Below, piece by piece: positions 1-6,653 of a stretch of 14,520 bases of DNA. Both the position numbers and the translations under genes were made by a program. Where the stretch lies: contig DAOWLV010000025.1 in NCBI GenBank assembly GCA_030643455.1, forward strand, positions 1-14,520, given 5' to 3'. Below the pieces are notes generated by a model. It saw only the letters and a program-made list of their open reading frames with translations, was not told the origin of the DNA and made no database searches. This DNA comes from Candidatus Krumholzibacteriia bacterium. Its GTDB lineage: Bacteria > Krumholzibacteriota > Krumholzibacteriia > LZORAL124-64-63. Numbering within the stretch: position 1 is the first letter of the stretch; the number at the start of each line of letters is the position of its first letter.

Positions 1-753
1 ATCGTGGCGCCACCCGGCCTTTTGCGCGCCCACCTCGAGTTGCTGGAAGCCAACCCGGACTGCGGCACCATCGGGTATGCGGTGACCGAACCGGACCTCA
101 TCGACGCCCCGCATTTTCACTACCTGGATTCCCGAGGAGTCGCGCGTCTTCAGCCCGGTCCGGCTCCGGGTCGGTTTTTCGTGACCCAGAACGCCGCGGT
201 GCCTCGTGCCGCTTTCCTGGCGGTGGACGGCTTCGACGAAGATTTTTCCGGCTACGGATTCGAGGACATGGAGGTGGCTTTCCGTCTGGAGGATGAAGCG
301 GGGGTCCGTTTCCTGGCTCTTACGGTGCCGGTGCCCCGTCATGTACATCATCACACCCTGGACCAGTATCTCGAGAAGAAGGTGGATTGCGGGCGTCAAT
401 CCCTTCCGCACCTGGCCCGGCTTCACCCGGGCAGGATTCGGGAAATGAATCTCCACTACGTGGTGGATGTTCCGGGCCATGGGTCCCTGTCCCTGGCCGG
501 CAGCATGTTGCGCCGGTTCATCGGCTCGAGCTGGGGATTCCGCCTTCCGGGATTGATGGCCGCCTGGCCCACACGGGCCGGACACATTCCGTGGTGGCCG
601 TCCCTGTACTTCAAGATGATGAACCTCACTGTTCTGTGTTGCTTCAGACAGGCTCTGACAGACTCTCTGAAACCTGATTTTTCACGACACTACGACAGCC
701 ATATCTGCCAAACTGGCATATCGATCCCCGAGGGGAATTCGTTGGTTTATTGA
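1..753 (+). CDS. Glycosyltransferase, family-2-like, C-terminal part (5' end outside window)
   Basis: The reading frame is open from the first base and ends at TGA 751-753, so the gene starts upstream; the GTG at 4 is probably internal. About 250 residues are visible. At 226-273 there is a block reading DGFDEDFSGYGFEDME, the acidic, aromatic signature of the C-terminal half of GT-A fold glycosyltransferases (galactosyltransferase/chondroitin-polymerase type), where the ED pair usually helps bind the sugar nucleotide. It is preceded by FFVTQNAAVPRAAF, the usual acceptor-side strand, and followed by a His-rich stretch (HVHHH). The protein probably transfers a sugar from a nucleotide donor in cell-surface polysaccharide or glycoprotein synthesis, but donor and acceptor cannot be told. 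There is no clear terminator before dnaK. The family is fairly certain; the substrate is unknown. Confidence 0.75.
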   Translation: MVAPPGLLRAHLELLEANPDCGTIGYAVTEPDLIDAPHFHYLDSRGVARLQPGPAPGRFFVTQNAAVPRAAFLAVDGFDEDFSGYGFEDMEVAFRLEDEAGVRFLALTVPVPRHVHHHTLDQYLEKKVDCGRQSLPHLARLHPGRIREMNLHYVVDVPGHGSLSLAGSMLRRFIGSSWGFRLPGLMAAWPTRAGHIPWWPSLYFKMMNLTVLCCFRQALTDSLKPDFSRHYDSHICQTGISIPEGNSLVY

Positions 754-773
754 AGCCAATTGGTGGAAACCCC
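750..773 (+). promoter_or_regulatory. Candidate heat-shock (sigma-32-like) promoter of dnaK
   Basis: TTGAA at 750-754 and CCCC at 770-773 (continuing GAAACAT) are separated by 15 bases. This resembles the sigma-32 consensus (CTTGAA, about 13-15 bases, CCCCAT) and lies about 120 bases before the dnaK start. The -35 overlaps the stop codon of the upstream gene. The -10 is imperfect (CCCCGA instead of CCCCAT). Its position before a chaperone gene is the main support; no sigma-32 gene is visible in the window. Confidence 0.45.
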
Positions 774-807
774 GAAACATACTGAAACACAATGCCTTAT
801 GTCTGTT

Positions 808-844
808 TCTTACAAGGTGAGTTTTGGGCACGCCCCTTGTAAGA
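808..844 (+). repeat. 10-bp inverted repeat in the dnaK leader (possible operator or RNA hairpin)
   Basis: Arm 808-817 (TCTTACAAGG) is perfectly complementary to arm 835-844 (CCTTGTAAGA) around a 17-base loop. Wobble pairs could extend the stem outward to about 804/848 in RNA. It lies between the candidate heat-shock promoter and the ribosome binding site of dnaK (GGAG 885-888), where many bacteria carry the CIRCE operator, but its sequence is not CIRCE (TTAGCACTC/GAGTGCTAA). It has no T-run, so it is not a normal terminator. It may be a repressor site or a leader hairpin. Confidence 0.55.
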
Positions 845-894
845 GGTACCATGAGCAATTTTGTCATCAAAACCACTCGAGATTGGAGATAGAA

Positions 895-2817
895 ATGGGA
901 AAGATCATAGGAATCGATCTGGGGACCACCAACAGCGTCGTGGCGGTCATGGAAGGCGGCGAGGCCAAGGTCATCCAGAACAAGGAAGGCAATCGCACGA
1001 CCCCTTCGGTGGTGGCCTGGAACAAGAACGGCGATCGCCTGGTGGGGCTGCTGGCCAAGCGGCAGGCCGTCACCAACCCGACCGATACGGTCTATTCGGT
1101 CAAACGGTTCATGGGTCGCCGGTTCAACGAGGTTTCGACCGAAATGACCGAGGTGCCCTACGATGTGATCAAGGACGCCAGCGGCGATGTGCGCATCAAG
1201 ACCAGTCACGGCGAGTTCTCTCCTCCGGAAATCTCCGCGCAGATCCTGCGGACCCTCAAGGAAACCGCTGAGGAATATCTGGGTGAATCGGTGACCGAAG
1301 CGGTCATCACCGTGCCGGCCTACTTCAACGACAGTCAGCGTCAGGCCACCAAGGATGCCGGCAAGATCGCCGGTCTCGAGGTCAAGCGCATCATCAACGA
1401 ACCCACGGCCGCCGCCTTGGCCTACGGTCTCGAGCGCAAGGGCGAGGAGACCATCGCCGTGTTCGACCTTGGCGGTGGTACGTTTGACATTTCCATCCTG
1501 GAAATCGTCGATGGGGTGTTCTCGGTCCTGGCCACCAACGGCGACACCCATCTCGGCGGTGACGACTTCGACCAGCGGGTCATCGATCACCTCGTCGACA
1601 ACTTCGTGAAGCAGGAAGGCATCGATCTCAGCAAGGACCCCATGGCCCTGCAGAGGTTGAAGGAAGCCGCGGAGCTGGCCAAGCGTGAGCTGAGCACCTC
1701 GACCCAGGCCGAGATCAACCTGCCGTTCATCACCGCGGATCAGAACGGACCCAAACACATGACCCTGACCCTGACCCGGGCCAAGTTCGAGTCCCTGGTC
1801 GAGGACCTGGTTGAGCGCGTGGTGCAGCCATGTCTGAGCTGTCTCAAGGACGCGGGCCTCAAGCCCGATGATATCGATGAAGTGCTGCTCGTCGGCGGGT
1901 CCACACGGATGCCGGCGGTCCAGGCCAAGGTCCAGGAGATCTTCAAGCAGGAACTCAACCACACGGTCAACCCCGACGAGGTCGTGGGTATGGGCGCGGC
2001 CATCCAGGGTGGTGTGCTGGGCGGGGAAGACATGGACATCGTCCTGCTGGACGTGACCCCCCTGAGCCTGGGCATCGAGACCCTGGGCAGCGTGATGACC
2101 CGGCTCATAGATCGGAACACCACGATTCCGACAAAAAAGAGCCAGATCTTCTCCACGGCCGCGGACAACCAGCCCACGGTGGACATCCACGTCCTGCAGG
2201 GTGAGCGGGAAATGGCCACTGACAACAAGACCATCGGCCGATTCCAGCTGACGGGTTTGCCGCCCGCCGCTCGTGGGGTGCCCCAGATCGAGGTCGCCTT
2301 CGATATCGACGCCAACGGCATTCTTTCGGTGAGTGCCGTGGACAAGGCCACGGGCAAGGAGCAGTCCATCAAGATCCAGGCTTCCAGCGGATTGAGCGAC
2401 GAGGAAGTGGAGCGGATGGTCAGCGACGCCGACCTCCACGCGGATGAAGACAAGAAGAAACGGGATCTGATCGACCTCCGGAACGAGGCCGAAGCCCGGA
2501 TCCATTCCGCCCGGAAGAGCATGGAGGATCTCGGTGATGATCTGGACGCCTCCCTGAAAGAGGATGTGGAAACCAAGATCACCGCCCTGGAAGAGGTTCT
2601 CAAGGGTGAGGACCCGGACATGATTCGGGCGGCCAGCGACGCCCTGATGACTGCAGTCCAGCAGCTGGCCAGCGCGGCGTATGAAAAGGCCTCCGCTGCC
2701 CAGGGCGGCTCCGAAGCTGATGCGGAATCCACCCAAGGTTCCGGCGAAACCGAGGCTTCCGAGGAGTCCGGCAAGGACGATGCGGTGGACGCCGATTACG
2801 AGGTGGTGGAGGATTAG
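895..2817 (+). CDS. dnaK: Molecular chaperone DnaK (Hsp70)
   Basis: This is an ATP-dependent cytosolic chaperone that, with DnaJ and GrpE, folds and protects proteins. The predicted length is 640 residues, the usual size. The frame is open further upstream, but ATG 895 is chosen because GGAG lies at 885-888 and the protein then begins MGKIIGIDLGTTNS, the canonical phosphate-binding loop. Other signatures are VPAYFNDSQRQATKDAG and the IINEPTAAALAYG strand, DLGGGTFD near residue 191, VLLVGGSTRMP near 325, and the interdomain linker VLLDVTPLSLGIET near residues 383-396, followed by the substrate-binding domain and helical lid. The tail is acidic and disordered, ending DADYEVVED. dnaJ and grpE are not adjacent, so the gene is solitary here. 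A candidate sigma-32-like promoter and an inverted repeat precede it, and a long hairpin follows 43 bases after its stop. Confidence 0.98.
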   Translation: MGKIIGIDLGTTNSVVAVMEGGEAKVIQNKEGNRTTPSVVAWNKNGDRLVGLLAKRQAVTNPTDTVYSVKRFMGRRFNEVSTEMTEVPYDVIKDASGDVRIKTSHGEFSPPEISAQILRTLKETAEEYLGESVTEAVITVPAYFNDSQRQATKDAGKIAGLEVKRIINEPTAAALAYGLERKGEETIAVFDLGGGTFDISILEIVDGVFSVLATNGDTHLGGDDFDQRVIDHLVDNFVKQEGIDLSKDPMALQRLKEAAELAKRELSTSTQAEINLPFITADQNGPKHMTLTLTRAKFESLVEDLVERVVQPCLSCLKDAGLKPDDIDEVLLVGGSTRMPAVQAKVQEIFKQELNHTVNPDEVVGMGAAIQGGVLGGEDMDIVLLDVTPLSLGIETLGSVMTRLIDRNTTIPTKKSQIFSTAADNQPTVDIHVLQGEREMATDNKTIGRFQLTGLPPAARGVPQIEVAFDIDANGILSVSAVDKATGKEQSIKIQASSGLSDEEVERMVSDADLHADEDKKKRDLIDLRNEAEARIHSARKSMEDLGDDLDASLKEDVETKITALEEVLKGEDPDMIRAASDALMTAVQQLASAAYEKASAAQGGSEADAESTQGSGETEASEESGKDDAVDADYEVVED

Positions 2818-2860
2818 GCGCCCCATTTCGGAATAAATTGGTTGACAATTATCAAAACCA

Positions 2861-2906
2861 TGGTAAGGTCGGTTTCCGGGGATATGCCCCGCAACCGGCC
2901 TTATCA
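2861..2906 (+). repeat. Very long near-perfect hairpin downstream of dnaK
   Basis: Bases 2861-2874 pair with 2893-2906, and 2877-2881 (CGGGG) pair with 2887-2891 (CCCCG) around a five-base loop ATATG. Two wobble pairs (2863/2904 and 2869/2898) and one small internal loop (TC against C) are the only irregularities, giving about 19 pairs. No T-run follows, so it is not a classical intrinsic terminator. It may stabilise the dnaK mRNA 3' end, be a REP-like element, or act as a U-less terminator. I do not recognise a family. Confidence 0.6.
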
Positions 2907-2959
2907 GCACCTCGGCCTGAAATTTGGGGATTTTTCAGGAATACCTGACAAAATAAGTC

Positions 2960-2989
2960 TTGCAATGGGTCCGGTGGATCTCATATACT
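2960..2989 (+). promoter_or_regulatory. Candidate sigma-70-type promoter of the sigma factor gene
   Basis: TTGCAA (2960-2965) and TATACT (2984-2989) are separated by 18 bases, matching TTGACA and TATAAT at 4/6 and 5/6. It would start transcription near 2996 and give a leader of about 240 bases before the GTG start at 3235. A small palindrome (TCAGG 2935-2939 / CCTGA 2944-2948) lies just upstream of the -35 and could be an operator, though this is weak. Confidence 0.5.
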
Positions 2990-3031
2990 CCCTGGGGAGT
3001 TGGATGAATTCATGACCTGTTGTCAACAAGG

Positions 3032-3061
3032 GGATTATGGGTGGAATGACACCCATGACCC
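3032..3061 (+). promoter_or_regulatory. Leader hairpin upstream of the sigma factor gene
   Basis: ATGGGTG (3037-3043) pairs perfectly with CACCCAT (3050-3056) around the loop GAATGA. The stem extends outward through a wobble and one mismatch to GG 3032-3033 / CC 3060-3061. It is followed by no T-run. It would lie in the transcript from the promoter at 2960-2989 but not in that from the promoter at 3083-3110, so the two transcripts would have different 5' ends. Confidence 0.4.
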
Positions 3062-3082
3062 GTTCAGATCAAGGCGAAACCC

Positions 3083-3110
3083 TGGAACCAACCAACCGGG
3101 ATTTCGTATA
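3083..3110 (+). promoter_or_regulatory. Candidate ECF-sigma-type promoter before the sigma factor gene
   Basis: TGGAAC (3083-3088) and CGTATA (3105-3110) are separated by exactly 16 bases. This is close to the ECF pattern of an AAC-type -35 and a CGT-type -10, as in the Bacillus sigma-W consensus TGAAAC-N16-CGTATA. Transcription would start near 3117, about 118 bases before the gene. The match is by eye and no ECF sigma gene is visible nearby. Confidence 0.4.
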
Positions 3111-3234
3111 TAGATAGCGTGGCTTTCGTAAAAAAGATGAGCTGCAAGGTCAAGATTTTTCCATGTTCGCCCCGGATAGGGGATCGGAATTGGGGACGGC
3201 ATTGATCGTTGGGGATTAGTCAGGAGGACACCGA

Positions 3235-4089
3235 GTGTACGAAGTTGAACTCAGCAGTGACCGCAGGGAAGACTCCAGTCTTCAGCATTATCTGCAGACC
3301 ATTGGAAAGCATAATCTGCTGACCCGGGAAGAGGAATTCGAACTGGCCACACGAATCAGGGGCGGCGACAAGGAAGCCCTCGACAAGCTGGTCAACTCGA
3401 ATTTGCGCTTTGTGGTCAGTGTGGCGAAAAAGTTCCTCAACCAGGGCCTCAGTTACATGGATCTGATCGCCGAAGGCAATATCGGTTTGATCACCGCCGG
3501 CAAGCGCTTCGACGAAAGACGGGAATTCCGCTTCATCTCCTATGCGGTGTGGTGGATCCGGCAGTCCATCCAGAAGGCCATCGCCGAGCAGACCAACACC
3601 GTGCGGCTTCCCATCAACCGCTCGCAGCAGGCGCAGCGCATGAAACGCGTATCGCAGAGTCTCGAACAGAAGCACCACCGCAAGGTGGCCGAGGACGAGA
3701 TCGCCGAAGCCATGAGCCTGGACATTCGCAAGATGGGACAGATCCGGGCGGCCAGTCGGCCGCTGATCAGCCTCGACCAGCCTCTGTACGACGATGACGT
3801 GACGCTGGCCGATACCCTCTCGAACCCGGAGGATCTGACTCCGGACCAGGGTTATGTCTCCCATGAACTGGTGCGGGAACTGGCTGACGCCATGGACCTT
3901 CTCTCACCGCGGGAACGGAACATCGTGATCCGTTATTACGGGCTGGGCGCCAAGGAAACGGCTTCCCTGGAAACCATCGGGCAGGATATCAATCTGTCGC
4001 GGGAGCGAGTTCGCCAGATCCGGAACCAGGCTCTCAGCAAGATGCGCCAGCACGGTCACGGCGAACGTCTGGTCGATTACCTCACGTGA
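3235..4089 (+). CDS. RNA polymerase sigma factor, short RpoD-like (primary or group 2)
   Basis: A sigma-70 family factor that directs RNA polymerase to promoters; 284 residues. GTG 3235 is the start because AGGAGG (3222-3227) lies 7 bases upstream. Region 1.2 is near residues 10-45 (SLQHYLQTIG). Regions 2.1-2.4 run about 45-120 and include NLRFVVSVAKKF, YMDLIAEGNIGLITAGKRFD and the melting helix FRFISYAVWWIRQSIQKAI. Region 3 begins at VRLPINRS. Region 4.2 (about 235-275) has the helix-turn-helix LETIGQDINLSRERVRQIRNQALSKM. Region 1.1 is absent, as in the short primary sigma factors of Bacteroidota and related FCB phyla. There is no RpoH box after region 2.4, so a heat-shock factor is unlikely. 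It is probably the main sigma (rpoD), but a second copy elsewhere cannot be excluded. Two candidate promoters precede it. Confidence 0.93.
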   Translation: MYEVELSSDRREDSSLQHYLQTIGKHNLLTREEEFELATRIRGGDKEALDKLVNSNLRFVVSVAKKFLNQGLSYMDLIAEGNIGLITAGKRFDERREFRFISYAVWWIRQSIQKAIAEQTNTVRLPINRSQQAQRMKRVSQSLEQKHHRKVAEDEIAEAMSLDIRKMGQIRAASRPLISLDQPLYDDDVTLADTLSNPEDLTPDQGYVSHELVRELADAMDLLSPRERNIVIRYYGLGAKETASLETIGQDINLSRERVRQIRNQALSKMRQHGHGERLVDYLT

Positions 4090-4120
4090 TGGTCCCGGTA
4101 TCCCTGAGTCCGCTTTTCGA

Positions 4121-4149
4121 TTGACATTGTCAGGTGGTCAGACAATATT
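4121..4149 (+). promoter_or_regulatory. Candidate promoter of tRNA-Val
   Basis: A consensus TTGACA (4121-4126), 17 bases, then AATATT (4144-4149, 4/6 to TATAAT). Start of transcription near 4156 would give only a few leader bases before the tRNA at 4162. A 6-bp inverted repeat (ATTGTC 4126-4131 / GACAAT 4141-4146) spans the spacer and part of the -10. Confidence 0.6.
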
Positions 4150-4161
4150 TTGCGTCCCGGT

Positions 4162-4240
4162 GGGCGATTAGCTCAGCTTTGGTTAGAGCGCTTGTTTGAC
4201 AGACAAGAGGTCACAGGTTCGAATCCCGTATCGCCCACCA
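4162..4240 (+). tRNA. tRNA-Val (anticodon GAC), CCA encoded
   Basis: A complete cloverleaf is visible. The acceptor stem is GGGCGAT 4162-4168 with ATCGCCC 4230-4236. The D stem is GCTC/GAGC (4171-4174, 4186-4189). The anticodon stem CTTGT/ACAAG (4191-4195, 4203-4207) closes loop TTGACAG, so the anticodon is GAC at 4198-4200 and reads GUC/GUU valine codons. The variable loop AGGTC and the T loop TTCGAAT are normal. Discriminator A 4237 and CCA 4238-4240 are encoded. The T stem ACAGG 4213-4217 / CCCGT 4225-4229 has one A·C mismatch at its middle pair (4215/4227). Confidence 0.97.
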
Positions 4241-4248
4241 CCATCTTT

Positions 4249-4275
4249 GGACCCGCCCTGAGCGGGTCCTTTTTT
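4249..4275 (+). terminator. Intrinsic terminator after tRNA-Val
   Basis: GGACCCGC (4249-4256) pairs perfectly with GCGGGTCC (4262-4269) around the loop CCTGA, followed directly by six T (4270-4275). This is a textbook intrinsic terminator ending the single-tRNA transcript 9 bases after the CCA end. Confidence 0.95.
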
Positions 4276-4397
4276 GTCCGTTCCCTGATGACCACATTGA
4301 CTGATTTCACTGCTTCCAGGCACATGACACAATCATTCCAGACAGTGGCGAAGCCCTCAGCGACGTTGAGTCCCTGAATTGAATCGGGTCATGAGGC

Positions 4398-4426
4398 TTG
4401 CCTGTCCGCGGGGCCCGGTTTAGATT
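4398..4426 (+). promoter_or_regulatory. Candidate promoter of thrS
   Basis: TTGCCT (4398-4403) and TAGATT (4421-4426) are spaced by 17 bases, each 4/6 to consensus. The start would be near 4433, leaving a leader of about 75 bases. The same -10 hexamer, TAGATT, occurs in the candidate infC promoter. I see no T-box or other recognisable leader element between the tRNA terminator and thrS. Confidence 0.4.
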
Positions 4427-4508
4427 GGCCATCTTACTGATTAATTGGGCGGTTGGGATCGGAACCAGGGTTTCGTCTCCACCAAAAGCTGAGGATGGAT
4501 GACCAACC

Positions 4509-6428
4509 ATGTCGGAACTGTTGCTGAAGCTGCCGGACGGCAAGACCCTGCAGATCGAAGAGGGGCAGACCTACGGCGACGCGGTGCGCCAGATCGGTGA
4601 AGGTCTCTACCGCAGCGCCCTGGCCGTAACGATTGATGGCGTACACCATCCCCTGGTCGAAAAGGCGACAACCGGGGGCGAGATGGTGGTCATTACGCGG
4701 GGTGCGGACCAGGGTCTGGAGACCTTGCGGCATTCCACCGCGCACTTGCTGGCGTGGGCCGTCCAGGATCTTTTTCCCGGCGTGAAATTCGCATTCGGGC
4801 CTGACATCGAAAACGGTTTCTACTACGACTTCGACAAGGAGGATCCTTTCACCGAGGACGACCTGGAGAAGATCGAGAAACGCATGAAGGAGCTGGCGAA
4901 ACAGAAGGTCGTCATCGAAAGGCGTGAGGTCAGCCGACAGGAAGCCGAAAAGATGTTCAGCGACCAGCCCTACAAGCTTGAGCAGATCGCCTCCCTGGGT
5001 GATGAACAGCTATCGGTTTACCGGATGGGGGAGTTCCAGGATCTGTGCGAGGGACCCCACACTCCTGACACCAAGGATCTGAAGGCCTTCAAGCTGACCA
5101 GCGTGGCTGGCGCCTACTGGCGGGGCGACAGCAGCAACCCCATGCTCCAGCGGATCTACGGGACCAGCTTCTTCAAGAAGAAGGACCTGGACGCCCACCT
5201 GGAGATGCTCGAGGAGGCAAAGAAGCGGGACCACCGGAAGCTCGGTCGGGAGCTGGACCTGTTCGGTATCATGGACGAGGCCGGCCCTGGCCTTTCCTAC
5301 TGGTTTCCCCGGGGTGATCTCCTTCGCGAACAGATCATCGACTACTGGAAGATGGTCCACCGCAGCAACGGCTATTTGACCGTGACCACTCCCCATATTT
5401 CCCAGGCCGGCCTTTGGGAGACATCGGGGCACATGGAGTTCTACAAGGACAACATGTTCATCTTCGAGCAGGACAACCGGCCCTACGTGGTCAAACCCAT
5501 GAACTGTCCTGGTCATATCCTCATGTTCAAACGCAAGAAGCGGGGATACCACGGTCTGCCTGTTCGTTACGCCGAATTGGGCACCGTGTACCGGGCCGAA
5601 CTGAAAGGGACCCTGCACGGCCTGATGCGTGTGCGCGGTTTCACCCAGGACGACGCCCACCACTTCTGCACTCCCGATCAGCTCGAGGACGAGGTGAGCC
5701 TTTGCATCGATCTCGTGAAGGAGATCATGGGGGCCTTCGGGTTCGACGATTTCAAGGTGGAGTTGTCGGTACGCGACCCGCAGAACAAGGATAAGTACGC
5801 CGGGAGCGACGAGGAATGGGATGCCGCCGAGTCTTCCCTGGTCAACGCCCTGAACAAGCATGGTCTCGACTACACCAGGGAAGAGGGCGAGGCCGTTTTC
5901 TACGGTCCCAAGATCGATGTGAAACTGATCGACGCGATCGGCCGGCGCTGGCAGACCAGCACCATCCAGTTCGATTTCAACCTGCCCCGCCGCTTCAACG
6001 TGACCTACACGGACAGCGATGGGCAGGAGCGTTATGTATACATGGTCCACCGGGCCATCATGGGTTCCCTCGAGCGGTTCATCGGGATCCTGACCGAGCA
6101 TTTCGCTGGCGATTTTCCCCTGTGGCTCGCCCCGGAACAGGCCCGTGTCCTCTCGGTCAGCCGGGACCAGCACGACTATGCCCGTACCGTGGCCGCCAGG
6201 CTTCGGGATGCCGGACTGCGGGTGGGCGAGGATGTGCGCGAGGAGAAGATCGGGTTCAAGATCAGGGAGGCCGAGGTGCTGCGAGTGCCCTGGATGCTGA
6301 TCGTGGGGGGCAGGGAGGCCGAAAGCGACGAGGTTTCCCTGCGGATCCGCCATAAAGGCGACACCGGAACCAGAAAGGTGGACCAGGTGGCCCAGGATCT
6401 CCTTGACGCCGTGAGGAACAAAACCTAG
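4509..6428 (+). CDS. thrS: Threonine--tRNA ligase
   Basis: It charges tRNA-Thr with threonine using ATP in the cytosol; 639 residues, about the family's usual length. Domains in order: N-terminal TGS (about 1-62); editing domain with HSTAH at residues 75-79 and GAYWRGDSSNPMLQRIYG near 200; class II catalytic core (about 265-530) with MNCPGH and TLHGLMRVRGFTQDDAH; C-terminal anticodon-binding domain (about 540-635). The three zinc ligands expected from E. coli ThrRS are visible as Cys333, His384 and His514. The start at ATG 4509 has only a weak, distant Shine-Dalgarno (GAGG 4491-4494), but the protein begins where the family begins. It heads the translation cluster, with infC next. The 3' end of the gene carries a candidate infC promoter. 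Confidence 0.98.
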   Translation: MSELLLKLPDGKTLQIEEGQTYGDAVRQIGEGLYRSALAVTIDGVHHPLVEKATTGGEMVVITRGADQGLETLRHSTAHLLAWAVQDLFPGVKFAFGPDIENGFYYDFDKEDPFTEDDLEKIEKRMKELAKQKVVIERREVSRQEAEKMFSDQPYKLEQIASLGDEQLSVYRMGEFQDLCEGPHTPDTKDLKAFKLTSVAGAYWRGDSSNPMLQRIYGTSFFKKKDLDAHLEMLEEAKKRDHRKLGRELDLFGIMDEAGPGLSYWFPRGDLLREQIIDYWKMVHRSNGYLTVTTPHISQAGLWETSGHMEFYKDNMFIFEQDNRPYVVKPMNCPGHILMFKRKKRGYHGLPVRYAELGTVYRAELKGTLHGLMRVRGFTQDDAHHFCTPDQLEDEVSLCIDLVKEIMGAFGFDDFKVELSVRDPQNKDKYAGSDEEWDAAESSLVNALNKHGLDYTREEGEAVFYGPKIDVKLIDAIGRRWQTSTIQFDFNLPRRFNVTYTDSDGQERYVYMVHRAIMGSLERFIGILTEHFAGDFPLWLAPEQARVLSVSRDQHDYARTVAARLRDAGLRVGEDVREEKIGFKIREAEVLRVPWMLIVGGREAESDEVSLRIRHKGDTGTRKVDQVAQDLLDAVRNKT

Positions 6429-6431
6429 ATT
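6403..6431 (+). promoter_or_regulatory. Candidate internal promoter for the infC operon
   Basis: TTGACG (6403-6408, 5/6), a 17-base spacer, and TAGATT (6426-6431, 4/6); the -10 includes the TAG stop of thrS. Transcription would start near 6438, just before the first leader stem. This would let infC-rpmI-rplT be transcribed apart from thrS and start a leader of about 165 bases up to the terminator. Confidence 0.5.
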
Positions 6432-6437
6432 ATATCG

Positions 6438-6606
6438 ATTCCAACGCCGTCGGGGCTGGGTAAACCCCTTTCGGCGAATCCAAGAAGAGGTCCGCCCTCT
6501 CACCGTAGCTGACCCCAGGTGCTCTTTTTGAGCCCTTTGCGGACGGAGCGGTTTAGCAACCCGGAGCCTGTCTAGGCCTGTGGCGGACCAATGTGTCCGC
6601 TTTTTT
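6438..6606 (+). promoter_or_regulatory. infC leader RNA: candidate transcription attenuator (L20- or IF3-type control)
   Basis: Elements in order: stem-loop CGCCG 6445-6449 / CGGCG 6472-6476 with GGGG/CCCC inside; GGTCCGCC 6489-6496; a small hairpin GCTC 6521-6524 / GAGC 6530-6533; GCGGAC 6539-6544; the terminator hairpin 6583-6600 with its T-run. In one fold, 6490-6495 pairs with 6539-6544 (6 bp), leaving the terminator free to form. In the other, 6489-6496 pairs with 6582-6589 (8 bp, perfect) and takes up the terminator's 5' arm. The two folds exclude each other, the defining layout of an attenuator. In Bacillus subtilis, infC-rpmI-rplT is attenuated through ribosomal protein L20; whether L20 is the effector here is inference. 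Confidence 0.6.
6582..6606 (+). terminator. Intrinsic terminator in the infC leader
   Basis: GCGGAC (6583-6588) pairs with GTCCGC (6595-6600) around the loop CAATGT, followed at once by six T (6601-6606). It lies after thrS and 48 bases before the infC start, so unconditional termination would cut off infC; conditional readthrough is expected. The ATG at 6591 is inside this loop and is not a start codon. Confidence 0.8.
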
Positions 6607-6653
6607 GCGTTCTGGATTTGGATTTGATCTCATCCCAGCGGGAGGTAACGACT

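Noticed and set aside
808..844. Terminator of the glycosyltransferase gene
   Set aside because: The inverted repeat has a 17-base loop and no T-run.
2842..2869. Promoter TTGACA-N16-TAAGGT after dnaK
   Set aside because: The -35 is perfect but the -10 matches only 3/6 and lies inside the long hairpin; the promoter at 2960-2989 is better.
682..2910. 742-codon minus-strand open frame opposite dnaK
   Set aside because: It is an antisense shadow of a certain gene in GC-rich DNA; its product is low-complexity and resembles no family.
4150..4377. 75-codon plus-strand open frame over the tRNA
   Set aside because: It is the tRNA-Val and its terminator read as protein, a common artefact.
4276..4508. 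T-box or tRNA-like operator before thrS
   Set aside because: No T-box sequence, specifier loop or terminator was found in this 233-base gap; only a candidate promoter and minor hairpins are visible.
5010..6503. 497-codon minus-strand open frame opposite thrS
   Set aside because: Shadow of thrS with no recognisable domain or ribosome binding site.
6591..6653. N-terminal extension of IF3 from ATG 6591
   Set aside because: The ATG is in the terminator loop, lacks a ribosome binding site, and adds residues not found in IF3.
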